DNA of 5,690 nt from Kiloniellaceae bacterium (GTDB lineage: Bacteria; Pseudomonadota; Alphaproteobacteria; Kiloniellales; Kiloniellaceae): assembly GCA_028280915.1 (NCBI GenBank), contig JANQKX010000303.1, positions 1 through 5,690 of the forward strand, given 5' to 3'. A program made the translations under genes and the position numbers. The notes beneath the pieces are model-generated. The model did no database searches. It saw only the letters and a program-made list of their open reading frames with translations, and was not told the origin of the DNA. Shown here piece after piece: positions 4,455 to 5,690 of the stretch; the stretch's first letter is position 1; each line of letters starts with the position of its first letter.

Positions 4455-5690
4455 TCACCGCCCGATTGAAGTGTAGTGGAAACCGGCGGCGGCCATTTCC
4501 TTGGGATTATAGACGTTACGCAGGTCCACCATGACCGGGGCGCTCATGATCTTCTTGATCCGGTCCAAATCCATGCCGCGGAATTCGTTCCATTCGGTGA
4601 CGATCACCACCGCATCGGTCCCTTCGATGGCTTCGTAGGCCGAACCGCAAAAGGTCACGCCGGACAGGAAGGCCTTGGCTTCTTCCATGCCTTCAGGGTC
4701 ATAGGCCTGGATGGTCGCGCCCTGGGACTGCAGGGCGGGCACGATTTCCAATGACGGGGCCTCGCGCATGTCGTCCGTGTTGGGCTTGAAGGTCAGGCCC
4801 AGGATGGCGATGGTCTTGCCGTCCACCGAGCCGCCGCAATGCTCGACCACCTTGCTGGCCATGCGCCGCTTGCGCTCGTCGTTGACCCGCACCACCGTTT
4901 CCACGATTTGGGAGGGCGCCCCGAACACCTTGGCACTGTGCGTGAGCGCCAGCGTATCCTTGGGGAAGCAGGAGCCGCCGAAGCCCGGCCCCGGGTGGAG
5001 AAACTTGCGCCCGATGCGGCCGTCCAGGCCCAAGCCCTTGGCCACGTGGTGCACATCGGCGCCGACCTTTTCGCAGATGTCGGCCATTTCGTTGATGAAG
5101 GTGATCTTGGTCGCCAAAAAGGCGTTGGCGGCGTATTTGGTAAGCTCCGCCGTCTCCAGGCTGGTGAACAGGATCGGCGTTTCGATCAGGAAAAGAGGCC
5201 GATAGAGCTCGCGCATAACCTCCCGCGCCCGCTCGGATTCCGTGCCGATCAGTACCCGGTCGGGACGCATGAAGTCGTTGATCGCCGCCCCTTCGCGCAG
5301 GAATTCCGGATTGGAGACCATATCGAAATCCGCGTCCGGATTGGCTTCGCGAATGGCCGCTTCCACCTGGCGGCCGGTGCCCACCGGCACCGTGGACTTG
5401 GTCACCACCACCGTGTAGCCGTTCAAGGACTTGGCCACCTCGCGCGCCGCGTTGAACAGATAGGTCAAATCCGCGGAACCGTCGTTCACGTCCGTGGGGG
5501 TGCCCACGGCGATGAAGACCGCATCGGCGACGGCGACGGCACGGGCCAGATCCGAGGTGAAGGTCAGGCGCCCGGAGGCCCGATTGGCGTGAACCAGCTT
5601 GTCCAGCCCGGGCTCGAAAATGGGAATCTCACCCGCTTCCAGCATGGCGATCTTGTCGGGGTTGTTGTCCACGCAGATCACGTCGGTGCC
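4455..5690 (-). CDS. ugd: UDP-glucose 6-dehydrogenase (N-terminus beyond the right edge)
   Basis: Ugd oxidises UDP-glucose twice with NAD+ to UDP-glucuronate, a cytoplasmic precursor for capsule, exopolysaccharide and LPS sugars. The window holds 411 residues up to the stop at 4457-4455. The frame is open to the right edge (GTDVICVDNNPDK), so the gene continues outside; about 20 N-terminal residues carrying the GxGYVG dinucleotide motif should be missing. Visible landmarks, numbered within the fragment, are the end of the NAD-binding beta strand with the ribose-binding acidic residue (VICVD, about 4-8), the VGTPT segment, the TKSTVPVGTG loop, SNPEFLREG, the central helix NAFLATKITFINE with its conserved Lys, the catalytic Cys in GFGGSCFPKD (residue 241, codon 4968-4970), and the UDP-binding C-terminal domain with GLTFKPNTDDMREAPS. 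It ends in YTSIGR, a common Ugd terminus. Family length (about 435) fits. The GTG at 5681 is internal, not the start. It faces the carboxypeptidase gene tail to tail. GDP-mannose dehydrogenase is a relative, but the motifs favour Ugd. Confidence 0.96.
   Translation of the reverse strand, partial: GTDVICVDNNPDKIAMLEAGEIPIFEPGLDKLVHANRASGRLTFTSDLARAVAVADAVFIAVGTPTDVNDGSADLTYLFNAAREVAKSLNGYTVVVTKSTVPVGTGRQVEAAIREANPDADFDMVSNPEFLREGAAINDFMRPDRVLIGTESERAREVMRELYRPLFLIETPILFTSLETAELTKYAANAFLATKITFINEMADICEKVGADVHHVAKGLGLDGRIGRKFLHPGPGFGGSCFPKDTLALTHSAKVFGAPSQIVETVVRVNDERKRRMASKVVEHCGGSVDGKTIAILGLTFKPNTDDMREAPSLEIVPALQSQGATIQAYDPEGMEEAKAFLSGVTFCGSAYEAIEGTDAVVIVTEWNEFRGMDLDRIKKIMSAPVMVDLRNVYNPKEMAAAGFHYTSIGR

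Overview
The window looks like a chromosomal core segment of an alphaproteobacterium, most probably Rhodospirillales-like. The grounds are high GC in coding regions (judged by eye), a clpS-clpA pair of alphaproteobacterial type, a Phasin_2-type polyhydroxyalkanoate granule protein, a penicillin-binding-type D,D-carboxypeptidase with a SPOR tail, and GANTC motifs in intergenic DNA. The genus cannot be fixed from the sequence. There is no sign of an insertion sequence, phage, CRISPR array, tRNA or rRNA.

Layout, left to right. (1) 1-785, minus strand: clpS followed after 31 bp by the 5' part of clpA, which runs off the left edge. These encode the N-degron adaptor and the unfoldase of the ClpAP protease. 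(2) 786-1029: intergenic, holding the terminator of the phasin gene and the clpS leader, in which I see no convincing promoter. (3) 1030-1746, minus strand: a phasin with an unusual lysine/alanine/proline-rich N-terminal half. Its upstream region (1747-1888) contains a perfect 9+1+9 palindrome with a CTGC-N3-GCAG core overlapping the likely -10 box, a good candidate for a PhaR-type operator. (4) 1921-2637, minus strand: an unrecognised lipoprotein with its own terminator. (5) 2638-2876: divergent intergenic region with a likely promoter for the next gene and two GANTC sites. (6) 2877-4340, plus strand: a secreted D-alanyl-D-alanine carboxypeptidase, apparently started at TTG, with a low-complexity linker and a C-terminal SPOR domain. 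(7) 4341-4454: short gap between convergent genes, with a weak terminator candidate. (8) 4455 to the right edge, minus strand: UDP-glucose 6-dehydrogenase lacking only its extreme N-terminus in this window.

The genes do not form one pathway. They are mostly separately transcribed housekeeping genes for regulated proteolysis, carbon-storage granules, cell-envelope maintenance and UDP-glucuronate supply; only clpS-clpA looks like an operon. I found no clear evidence of an undescribed multi-gene system. The points most worth following are the histone-like N-terminus of the phasin, the candidate PhaR operator that controls it, and the unknown lipoprotein.
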